A DNA stretch of 64,000 bases, taken from positions 16,742,865 to 16,806,864 of the forward strand of contig OX438750.1 of assembly GCA_949316235.1 (NCBI GenBank), written 5' to 3'. Position numbers and translations under genes: made by a program. The notes under the pieces were generated by a model. It searched no databases and was not told the DNA's origin. It was given only the letters and a program-made list of their open reading frames with translations. The stretch is from Oegoconia quadripuncta. Its lineage: Eukaryota > Arthropoda > Insecta > Lepidoptera > Autostichidae. This document shows positions 22,054 through 32,977 of the stretch, in pieces. Numbering within the stretch: position 1 is the stretch's first letter; each line of letters opens with the position of its first letter.

Positions 22054-25000
22054 CTAACTGGAGCACGACGCGGCCGACACTGGCGACAGGGGGGAGTCGC
22101 GTGGGCAGCCAGACAGCGTTACCACCACCTGCCAACAACAACAATTAATAATATATCAGTTGTCCACTAGTTACACTACATTTCTGTAATATGAACAAGG
22201 CTCATATCATCATATCAGCCACAGCATGCCCACTGCTGAACAATAGCCCCCATCGACTTCTGTCCACCTCATGGGTGGTAATCTCACTCTGTTGCACTTG
22301 CTGGTGCGTGATCTCCAGTGAAGTTCAATATCCCTTAGCAGAAACCAAATAGTGGACTCAAACACTGAGCTAAAGTATTGTTTATGATTTGTACGTCTCC
22401 ACTATGTAAAGACATGATCCGCCTTCACCTTCGTACTAGATCCTGTTTTCGTACATGCCAACTGTTAAGGTATAGAACTCTGCCTTTGTCTGGTTTCTCA
22501 AAATCTTGGAATCATCAAGCCTAGAAAATTAAGAAAACCCAAGGGTGGAATTATTATGTTTCTGAGGTTAGTTATTTATTCTACTTATTTATTATTCTAT
22601 GGACCCCGTTCGGGTAAAGGCCTTCTCCTGCCACTTTGATGTGAAACATATTTACCTAAATATATTGTAAACCATACAGTATTTCTCAACTATTACTAGA
22701 TAAAACTAATTAGTATCAAAGTGGCTTTTCAATTACGATTTTAAAAATGAAAATGGTAACTGGACATGAACATCAACATACATGAATATATACACATAGG
22801 TACTTATAAATATCTACATTAGAATTTTAGAATAACTCAGATTACCAAGCCAATGTGAAGGTTACCTTTCGGCTTCCAGCATGGTTCCGATGTTCACACA
22901 GCCAGACACCCTGCCAAGTGCCAAGGTTTAGCTTGCCATCTGTGATGGGGATTGTCAGTGAGGATCCCAGGAAGCAAGCCTTCACATGAGCAGGCTGTGT
23001 AAAAAGAAAATAAAGAAAATCATTTGTTTAGAAATTAAGTAAAGGGATATTTTATAAAATAAGTAAAGATATACAATATGGTACAACTTCACGAGATTGT
23101 AATAGTGGTTCTCATAGTACCTTACTTGCGGCCAGGTAACTGATGCTATTATGCAACACTATTCAGTATTATTTACTATACTAAAAAAAAAATCTCAAAC
23201 CAGGTTCAGAACTCAGCTTTTTATGTTCACATGTCATGTTTACTGCAAAAACCGTGTTAACTAGGTGACCCTATAAAATTTAGCAATGACCATGATTATG
23301 TTCTCTCATGATAGAGAGCAGGAAAGACAGTTTGCTCATCTTTATTTGTATGAAAATGTTATGAAATAGTGCAGAGCTACTTGAAGTTCGAAGTCAACAA
23401 GGAACTTTTATAGTTTAAAGTCGCATTCTATGGAACTTGTTAACTATGTAAATAAAAGATCTTATAAAATAAAAGCTCGCAGATCTCTCTCGTACCAACT
23501 TGTTTTTGACTTTCGGTATTTTATTATTCGATATGGTTCGCCATAATTAAAGAAGTAAGAATCTTGCCGATCACTAGTAAATTCATAATTCAGAGACAAT
23601 TTCAATATGGCGGTTTATTTACATAGTTAGCAAGTTCCAAAGAATGTTAGTTTAGTTTCAATTAGGTCTTTTCATTAGTAGTGATTATGATATCATTTTT
23701 AATTTAAAAGACAGGCTTTATCTTAACTTAATTTGATGACTTTAAACCGATAAATAGCCAGCCTGTCTTTTAAATTAAAAATGGCTGGCTATTTATCGGT
23801 TTAAAGTCATCAAATTAAGTTTGATGATTTTAAACCGATAAAGCCTGTCTTTTAAATTAAAAATAAATATATATTCATTCTCTGCGGTTCGCATCACTTA
23901 GGCTGGCTATTTATCTGTTTAAAATCATCAAATTACGTTTGTTGATTTTAAACCGATAAAGCCTGTCTTTTAAATTAAAAATAAATATATATTCATTCTC
24001 TCTGGTTCGCATCACTTATGACTATACTACAATACATCCTGAACATTGTAATATAGTTTTACCACTGTTATGGGGCTTGGTGTCCATACTAGATAAAAAG
24101 AACTTGTCATCCCATCCAGGTAGCGGAGGCCTCTTGACCTGTAACCAAGCCTCTGCTATCTTTATTTTTTATGCACAATGGGTTAGCTCTTCTAGTCAAT
24201 TACACCTGATGTTAAGTGGCGATGAGGTTGAAGGTGGAAGCGTACTGACCCAGAAACCCCAGCATATTTGGGGGACTGGCTATCTTATCTTTGACAACCG
24301 GATGGAATAATCTGGATGGAATGCTGCTATTAGGTCCATAGAGAATGTAAATCAGTCTGCATTTTGTTTGTCTAGCAAAGTAACAAGGATTTATTATAAT
24401 GATGTTGATTGCTATGATATACAGTTAACAGGATAAGTAAGAATCCTGATTAAAATCATCACTCTGATTTATGGTTTCTAATATCCCAAGAATGTGTTGT
24501 ATAATTGTTACTAGCCGACTTCTAGGGTAGAAACCCTATCATGTGGCAAAGGTTTAGCTACAATGTCCAAATGTAAAGAAAAATTATAAAAGTCACTAAA
24601 ATTGTACATGCAATATTATTGTTTGTTGAATCTTTATAAATTTGGATGATAATTAATCTTTAATGTCATCCAAATACAGAAAGATCCATCAATATACATA
24701 TTTGAATTTAACATAACAGAAAATTTCTTTGGATCAAGGTTGTAAAATAATTGAACTGATTACTGTTTCACTGTGTGACAATATTACAATGATAACCCTT
24801 TTTAATAACGTATATATGACTAAGTAATTAACATAATATTATGCATAACAATAACACTTACAATTGTATCCAATAAGTGACAATCAATTCCTTAGAAGTT
24901 TTAAAAATTTAGCCATCCCACACACATGAACCAAAATTAACTGAAGGGGAAATTATTAACATTCCAATACAAAAACGAATAAAATCTTCAAATATACTCA

Positions 25001-25694
25001 CTGTAAACAAATGAATGTTTACTTACTTGCAATCAAATCAAACCTACAACTTATTCTAAATTCATATTGCTACTATATTGTTGTTAGAGGCAAACAAGGC
25101 AGAGGAAAAAAAAACAAAAACAGTGCCATTAGTAGTGATTATGATTACTTGATTAGCATTTCAAATGTGCTCACCATGTCGTCGGGGCCCTCGCACGAAT
25201 GGCGATACGGGAGACCTTCTGGCACAATTTTGTTGAGCATCATCTCCATGTCGTCTCTGACGTCAGGATCCCAGCTCTCGTTGAGCGCGAGACTCGCCGA
25301 GGTGTGCATTACTGGAAACAACATCCACCAATGATCAGCTGGTGACCACAAGCGATCCACATCCGTGCAGACGCTAAACGATATACCTACTTTATTCATG
25401 TCAATGAGTAGGTATTGTTTTACAGCAATGTATCTAACGTAATTGGAAAATCGCGCGAGAATAAATGTAGGACAAATATGACAAATGGGAGGGGGTGCAC
25501 CAACGGCGGCAAGAAATGCTCTCCTGACTTCACTCACTCTGGATGTGGCAGAGCCCGACCGCGAACTGCGACAGCTCCGGCACCTGCTTCAGGATCTCCT
25601 CAGTGACCAAGTGCACGCCCCGGTGCTGCGGCCGCAGGTTCAGCTTCCGTTGGAACCACGCGGAGCCGATCTGAATTCCTCGGTTTGAGGCCAT
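22054..25694 (-). CDS. UPF0047 / YjbQ-family protein
   Basis: Four exons on the minus strand: 25538-25694 (ATG at 25694), 25175-25311, 22866-22994 and 22054-22128 (TAG). All have GT-AG borders and matching phases, giving 165 residues. The family is shown by HTSASL at residues 55-60, NESWDPDVRDDM (63-74), EGPDDM (93-98) and the family signature S-x2-I-x-I-x2-G-x4-GTWQ-x-V (110-128), followed by CEHRNH. The usual family length is about 140-165, so this copy is complete. Bacterial YjbQ has been linked to thiamine-phosphate synthase activity, but the role in animals is not established, so I give no function. The last 15 residues (PRDSPLSPVSAASCSS) are serine-rich and not part of the family core. 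The gene is divergent from Tmie. Intron 3 is short (737 bp), whereas intron 2 (2.2 kb) carries the foldback cluster. Confidence 0.93.
22205..22290. repeat. Lepidopteran 'cccactgctgaac' retroposon motif
   Basis: 'catcatatcagccacagcat', then 'cccactgctgaacaatagc'. The same motif pair occurs at about 33690-33870, 45895-45945, 52615-52665 and 58800-58845 in both orientations. It is probably the conserved 3' part of a dispersed non-LTR element. Confidence 0.5.
23700..24020. repeat. Nested foldback plus 118-bp tandem repeat
   Basis: A perfect 39-bp inverted repeat (23725-23763 and 23783-23821) surrounds a 19-nt loop. It is itself flanked by outer inverted arms of about 22 bp (23701-23722 and 23837-23858). 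To the right, a unit containing 'aagcctgtcttttaaatta', 'tatatattcattctct' and 'ggttcgcatcactta' occurs twice with a 118-bp period (starts 23841 and 23959). It lies in intron 2 of the UPF0047 gene. It is probably a MITE that partially duplicated. Confidence 0.85.
24161..24330 (-). mobile_element. SINE family A, 3' half, inverted
   Basis: Starts with the T-run and 'atgcacaatgggttagc', then the body as far as 'tctttgacaaccgga'. The head is missing. Confidence 0.7.
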
Positions 25695-26864
25695 GTTTAA
25701 TTTTTAAAAACGCTACAGAGTGACTGCAAGAACACAAACGATCTTACACAACATCACTTAGAACAACCTTTACACGAATAAATCCACAATTATCATAAAA
25801 GATTCATCTTCGATCTTTAAATTGTAATAAATATAACGGAGGTTATAGGACAGATTCGACACCCTATTTTCTGCGGGAAAGTGAAACACTCGTCAAACGA
25901 AAGAGAAAAACGATTAAAATGTTGTCAGATAAAAATAACAATCGACAATCGCTAATCTCATTCTATATTTTTTGTAATGCGACTTTAACGATACATAATA
26001 ATATCATTATGGTTAAATGTTGCTTTATGTATAACTAAAAAAACCAAAATATTTACAAATAAAAAATTACCTGCAGCGCGTCAGATACATCGAGATCTTA
26101 GACATCGAGATAGAGCGCAAAAATAAGAAAATTCTGTTTTTTTAAGCTCGAAGCGGTATGTAAATAAAATAATTATATCCACAAAGCATAATATCCTCAG
26201 ACTAATAATCCTATCTATAATATTTATGATAGTTTCTCTTCGTGTCGCGTAGCTGTGGGACGCCTTGTATTATCGAATGCTGAGGAAATAAATGGTTTGA
26301 CGTTTGCATTGCAGCAAAGATTTCCTCTCTTTTAAAAAAAATGCTGGTTGATCGCTTAAAGACGGCCGCCACAAATAAAAACAAATTGAAGTTGGTTTCT
26401 TATACCTACTAACAGTTTCAAAAGGAAGCTATGTACTCTTCTTCCTGTACTCTGTGGAGTGAACTAAGCGCCGAGCACAAATTTATTACATAGTAACACC
26501 GCGCACCATTAGGAGGGGTTGTAATTTGACCGGGGAATTTAAATGTTGAATTAGAGTAGTGGTGTACGCAATTATAATAAGGCGAATTGCAATAAAAACT
26601 TACATCTCTCAATTTATTTTGCATTTCCAATAAGAAAGTAAAAAATACAGTTAAACATATTATAACAAAGTGCACAACTCCAACAATATGAAATCCATGG
26701 GAGTGTCGGGGTTGATAGCGTAAAACTATGTAGGTGCGGCTAATAACCACTCCTTGGAATTGGAACAATTAGTGTTGTTTCCATTGAGGTGCTTAGCGGA
26801 AGTAGTGCCGACTTTGTCCTACTTTATCCTTTAAATTAAATTGGTGTTATCATAATAATTAGCA
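25695..26864. promoter_or_regulatory. Divergent intergenic region between UPF0047 and Tmie
   Basis: 1170 bp separate the two start codons, which point away from each other. Promoters of both genes must lie here unless upstream non-coding exons exist. I see no TATA box at a convincing distance and no strong known motif. A spurious minus-strand open frame (26418-26768) lacks an ATG. Confidence 0.5.
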
Positions 26865-29800
26865 ATGGATCCCCTGATGGATATGATAAATAACTCAGAG
26901 GAGCCTGAATGGCTCGAGAAACGTATTGTAGGTGAACTTAAACTGTGGCAGATTATGTTCCTATCTTTAGCTGGGGCAGCCACGCTGAGTGAGTACCTAT
27001 AACTTTTGTACTTTGATAGTTACCAGTGCCTAGTTCATGTATGCTATAACTAATAAAATACAATATGAAGATTCCATTTTTCAGTAGTTAAGTAGAACTA
27101 AAATGACGGAGCCGATGAGCTCTAAAGAGATTGTTTCCTTCTTAATTATTAAAAAAATTTTTAGTCGTGATGGTGTGCTGCTGTTTCCGGTTCCGCATCC
27201 CGCGAACGAAGCAGCAGATCGAGGCGGACTATCAGCGGCGCAAGATTACCACTAAGTTCCGCCATCAGCTGGAGACTATACAAGATTCGAAAATGGATGC
27301 CATGTCCTTGAAAGATGGTAACCTACATAGCTGATTTACGATGTAAAGAAAACCTAATCTTGCACGATTTATTGCAACTGTAGCTTCTATTCTAAAGGGC
27401 AATATTCATAGAATACAAGTTAAATCAAATCCACTCATGGAAAACAAGCTACAGAAATCGCGCCATGGGTGAAGTTTATTTTCAGCAGTGGACTGCTAGA
27501 GACTGTTATTGATGATAATCATGTAACATAAACATGCAATGAAGTACCAACAATTATTTCATAAAAATGGGATAAGTGTTTGAGCAATGAATGCGTAAAC
27601 CAGCCCCCGTAGGCCGTATTCTAAATGTTTCGACAGTCGACGATTAGGTACCTATTGGAAAGTTTCAAAAGTTATTTTATTCCCGGTATTCTTAATTTAA
27701 AATTTTCCGATACCGAATCGAATATCGATTGTCGAACGGCCCAAAATGATGATATGAGATGAAGATTCCGTGATAAAATCTAGTTTCGAAACCTAGGTAG
27801 TAGAAATTTGTCATTGAAGCACAGAATTAATATAGTACTAACATGATTGAAATACAAAAGTCTGTCACCGAAATTTATTTCAGAAACTCTTTAATGTAGG
27901 TACATATCTTAAATGGTATACATACCTAGTGGATAATGGTGACCCAAATACACATGACGTAGTTAAATAAAACGGTCATCTTGTGGGTGTCAAAAATATG
28001 GGTCACGGTGTATAGCCTTCGGGGATGTCTATAAGTTCATTATCTTTTGCATACATATTTCAATACCTATATGTGGTAGGTACATACATATGCTTGCATA
28101 TTCTAGGATCATGATGAATACCATGACAATAGTTGTGTGGACTATACCTATTTGTTTTATAACTAAATAAATTATTTTTCTATTCTATTTTATAAGACGC
28201 GTTACTATAAATGATGGACGTAATATAAACTGCATGTTATTATTTACACAGGTATATAAATATCTAGTACAATAATTTTGTGCAAATATGTGTACTTAGT
28301 AAAGATATGAACGTGGTAGATACTTAAAGGCTAACGTAAGGCACATTCGAGTCAGTTTCTCGAAAGAAGTTTAGAACGAGAATATCGACGTACTGTGTGA
28401 AACAGATAAACCTTTCGTTTGTCTATCCGGACAGGGAATCCTAAGAGCCGTATTAATAAAACGATCTTAAAATTGAGATAGAGCCTTAACTATCAATTTT
28501 TTTTTCTACTGGTTATACCGTAGACGGAGAAACCTGTTTATACAGTGTGAAATATAATTCGTGTAATTCCCATTTACTGGTGACTCCGCTCCAGATTACG
28601 AACTTTTCACTGGGAACCATACCGGGATTCAGTCGAAAATTGTCGGACTTTAGTAAAGGTGTTTTCAGAATGTAAGCATTCTGAAAATATTGTATGAATA
28701 ATCGATAATTTTTTAATCGAACTCCACTATGGTTCCTTAGGGAGAGTTGTAGACGTCAACAGTTAAAGGGAATTACACGAATGAAATTCACTATGTATAC
28801 ATAAGTGTCAACTTAAGATCTGATTCTTGAAATTATTTTATTAATACGAGCCTAGGTTCGAATTGAGACGATCTGCTGTCAAGTTGAGCTGAACATTTAC
28901 CTCTAGTGTTGTGTGCATGCTGCAAGCATTGGAACTACTGCACGAGAAGAAAGAAATGGAAGGAGATAATCAGCAAGGTTCGCAGCCGAGCTCCATAGTG
29001 TCGCCGCAGCAGAGTAAGACTATTTTTTTTCTCCGAAGTAGGCATCTTTAGTTGACAGAGAGATGTTGCTACTCAAGAGAGTAGCAAGAGCTCAAGTCGT
29101 GTTGCAAACGACACTTGCTGTTGATAATACCATAGCCAAAATTATTACTTATGGCAGTCCTGTGGCTGCTATGATATAATGGTGTGGATTAGTGTGGGAC
29201 CCTGCCCTCGAAAACAACGGTTGTGGGTTCGAATCCCGCTCGAGGTAATATTGTGTGTACAATGTACTAGGGATAGGCCCTGGACGAAAATTTGTGTTTT
29301 AATGCGATTCGGGATAGATGTACCTTTGCTGTAATATCCTGTATCATATTTCCTAATTATTATCCCGACCGGGAATCGAACCCAGAACTGTAAAACGACT
29401 GTGACGCGTACACTTGGACATAGCGTCGGTTGTAATCTATTCCCATCAGTTCTGTTGATTAGTTCTGCCGGCAGAACTACAAGACATCCTAATTTTTCAT
29501 GGCGAGGACCTTTGTGTTATCGACCCTACGGGCTGGCAACGCAATATGGTAATTAGTAAAAACAATTAAAAATTATCATAACTTCATTTCTTAGATCGTG
29601 CCAATTTTTTAATTTTAGCAACAGGTGGAAAAGACACGTTGCCCATCCGTAAGGTCGATGCCGTCATGGCTATTATGGTATGACTCTCATACGCACCTCA
29701 AATCATAGAATAACTAAGTGCTCAAGTCATTTTAAATTATGGTATGTATTCCAACAACAGGTTCACTGGATACATCGTTCCAACCTGAAAGCGGCCAGAA

Positions 29801-29927
29801 ACCGGAGCCCCAAGTATCAGGGATAAATTTCGTCAAATTTGCGACTAAAGTGGCAAATCTCTCCAAGCTGGGTCAGCCCAAATCGCCGACCTCGCCAACA
29901 CCTTCCGGGAACAAAATGGATTTCTAA
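26865..29927 (+). CDS. Tmie: Tmie homologue (transmembrane inner ear protein)
   Basis: Exons 26865-26988, 27165-27317, 28927-29013, 29619-29677 or 29619-29648, and 29761-29927 or a shorter reading of it. Residues 28-49 form one transmembrane segment (WQIMFLSLAGAATL, then a VCCC run). It is followed by the family's basic juxtamembrane motif RIPRTKQQIEADYQRRK and an LETI stretch, matching vertebrate TMIE, an obligate subunit of the hair-cell mechanotransduction (TMC) channel complex. The N-terminal 27 residues are acidic. The C-terminal splice is unclear. The donor after ATG at 29677 keeps a KVDAVMAIM segment but enters the last exon in a frame that stops at 29826 (about 162 residues). The earlier donor GTAAGG at 29649 enters the frame that runs to TAA at 29927 (about 186 residues). 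I see no start other than ATG 26865. AATAAA is at 30109-30114. Confidence 0.85.
28446..28852. mobile_element. MITE with long imperfect inverted repeats in a Tmie intron
   Basis: The left end 'gccgtattaataaaacgat' and right end 'attattttattaatacgag' are inverted copies. Internal stretches also pair ('attcgtgtaattccca' with 'gggaattacacgaat'). The ends resemble the elements at 52786-53305 and about 3402. No open frame is present. Confidence 0.7.
29165..29440. mobile_element. tRNA-like SINE fragments
   Basis: A plus-strand head with a B box, 'gggttcgaatcccgctc' (about 29225-29241), is followed by a second tRNA-like piece in the opposite orientation ('gaccgggaatcgaaccc' at about 29366). They are not functional tRNAs because no paired acceptor stem is visible. 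Confidence 0.5.
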
Positions 29928-32900
29928 ATGATTCTTTTTAGAAATATTGTTAGCTGGATATTGTTTAGCATTTTTGATGTCGGCGGTAAATGAATCTCAA
30001 ATACTTGTAAAATTTACTTGTAAAATTTATTTGACGCAGAAGAAATTAGTTCTAAAAGCGCAGAGATATTTAACGGAATTGCATTTTTAAAGTAGTAAGT
30101 AATAGTTAAATAAACAACAATTGCAGTAAGATGGTTTTCTTTAATCTAGAAAATAAAAAATACAGTATAAACGGATTTTAAATCACAAGAATAATTACAT
30201 ATTCACAAATAACTTCCGTATTCTGCACAGTTCACATAATCTCTTGTTAAAACTGTCAGTAAAAACAATCATCAAATTGTAAGCGATAACTTTAAAGCAA
30301 CATTTAACCTACATTTTATAATACATAAATAATACATCTTGCAAATAAAAATTACATAAAATTCAAGTTAGCTACAAAAATTTTATTAAATAGTTAAATT
30401 GTTTCTACATGCTTTCATTACCTTCCGTTCTGTCATGTTTAAATAAAAAGTCACGTTATCTCATTAATAATATGACTAAAGTGAATTATATAATTCTATG
30501 ACTCGCAGACCAAATCGTTCTGACAGCCTAAACAACTATCAGTCCATGACTCGATATATGTTTTGCCCAGTCTCACCCAACACACAAAGTTTAACTTATA
30601 TGCTAATTTCTGCAAATATCTTTTCCCAGTTGTATGCATCGAGTTCACAAATGACTAATGTTTTGTTTGCTTTCTTTATTCTAGCTCTTGATGATTTGTA
30701 TAGTTGAGCAATTCTATTCTCTGTGCGATGTAATCAAAGATTAAATTCAAATTATTAAGAAACAGGCATACTGGCAACTTAAGAAATGAAATTTCACTAC
30801 ATTTACTAAACGGATTATACAAATTGTTGTAAATAAATGCGAGTTGGAATTGAAGTAGTGTGTTCGAATTGTATTTAAATATATCAGAGTACGTTCTAAA
30901 CTAGCGATCCTATCGAACCAAAGCTCCGCATTGCTGCGACTCCTTCAAACCCAACTAAACTCAATTCTTCATAAATAAGGCCATTGTAATTTTTTCCAAT
31001 TACTTCTTGTGTGTTGAAGAACCTATTGAGAAATACTATACACTTTCCCTTATTATTATAATTGAATCGGACCTACCTATAACAATATATAATGTATATT
31101 TATAAGTTCTGGTGCACATAGACTGCATTTGGAACTATTTATTTAGATTATATAGCAGGTAATCTCTTCATAAATAGTGTCTTGACATATCGTAACAGTT
31201 CTATGTGCTACAGGACACAATTATTGTTCGCATATTACATAGATTTATAAACTAAATACAGGAGCAGTGTTAAAAAATTAATCACTGAATAATTCGTACG
31301 AGTTTGTTTGTGCATTATACCTGTCTCGATATTCCAGATATACATTTTTACAAGTTTGTCAATCGAAACAATAAGTATAGGCTACATTTTATATTACATT
31401 TTACCCTACATGAGGATTGGTAATTGCTTATTCAACAAAATTACGTAAGCTACAAAGGTGGTTCACTCTGAAGGACACTAACAGTTCTACGATGGTACAA
31501 ATATAATGGACGCGCTCGGTAATAAACTCTAGATAATGTTTATGATCCCACTATAGAAGTAACCACGGGAGGAACGCGTCCCTCCGCGTACACTAAACAT
31601 TTAGGAACCAAGTTTTGATTGTTTTAGTGTCACAGCTATTTAAATAGAACTCTCTTTATAATAAAGCATAATTTTTGTTATCAACAATTACTACGGCAAC
31701 ATTCTTTTATTAACTTTATAGTAGGCTTGAAGACAGTAATAAATAAAACACATTATTTTGTTAGTAAATACAATATGCACATTTCTGCAAATATAAAATA
31801 ACGTCGGCAGTTGATAAATATTGAGCATCTATTCGTATATTATTTGGCATTTGTTTTCATTACGAATGGCAATACATTAATTTTATTAATCTTCATGGAT
31901 TTAGTACTTTGTGACGATGGTGTTGAACCGACATAATTCTTTGCTATAAATATTAAATAAAGAACAAATAACACAAATTACATGATTACTTTATACGGTG
32001 GATGTGAAATACGCACATTGTCGTAGTCCCGGTGCGGATAACGCGTCCACTCGTTAACTTCAACCGTTTCTATAATTCCTCACGATACGATATTAAAGCG
32101 TAAGACTGCTCTTATAAGATAATGCGGCATTGTTTTCGTGTAATACCCCCAAAATATTTTACTTGTAACTCCAGTAGGAAGAGGTCTTTGCATCAGTGCA
32201 ATCAGTGGGACAATATGGGCTCCTAATAAAAATAACTCTAGTAAGTAGTTACTTTCCTTTGCACAGACTATCCTAGTTACTAGGCAATCTTGGGTGTGTA
32301 CAGCATTATTATAATATATTTTTTCTATCCATATTTATTAATTCCTTGTAGAAACGCACCACGTCAAAACTGCCGCGAGCTGTGGCATACAAATTATTTC
32401 ATAAGTAATTTATTTCCTGTCATTACTGGTCTTTCTAAATTTACAAATTAACACTCGAATACTCGAACGCTTCTTAATTTTAAGAGCCCTAAATATCATG
32501 CTGCATGCTTTCATATCGTTGACATTCAGAACGACGGAATGATGTTTAAGGAGTTCTTAAAGAAGCGATATTAATATGCGGATGTTAGACAACAATTCCA
32601 AAAGTATTTAAAAAATCTTTAATAATACTGTTTTTTATTTTGTGCTTTAGATGCATATTTTAAATTGAGATTTAAATGATTATAAAGCTTATAAATCTTA
32701 TCTTAAAAAAAAAAACACTAATTTTTGTTTGTGTACATTAACTTTGTAGATTTTTTTTGCTCGTTTATGTTTCGTGATGGAAAAACTAGTCATTGAGGTG
32801 TCGCCCGTGAGGAGTTATAGAAGCGGCCAGCGAGTGCGCCGACGTGGTTGGTTTGTGAAGTTGTTGTGCGGAGTTCCTTCGGCGCGCGCAAGTCGGGAGG

Positions 32901-32977
32901 AGAGGGCGCGTTACAGACAGGGTTGATTGGACAGGCTACGCTGCGGTAGGCGACTACGTCCCGCCGCCGCGTAACAC
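29928..32977. other. Convergent region between Tmie and Arpc2
   Basis: Beyond the Tmie signal AATAAA at 30109 there is about 2.8 kb of AT-rich sequence without a supported exon. Minus-strand poly(A) signals for Arpc2 (TTTATT on plus) occur at 32634-32639 and farther left, so part of this is probably Arpc2 3' UTR. The GC-rich block at 32795-32960 lies directly after the Arpc2 stop and is non-coding. Confidence 0.5.

Noticed and set aside
26418..26768. 116-residue minus-strand open frame in the UPF0047/Tmie promoter region
   Set aside because: It has no ATG at its start (it opens at TTG straight after a stop), no conserved motif and only chance hydrophobicity.
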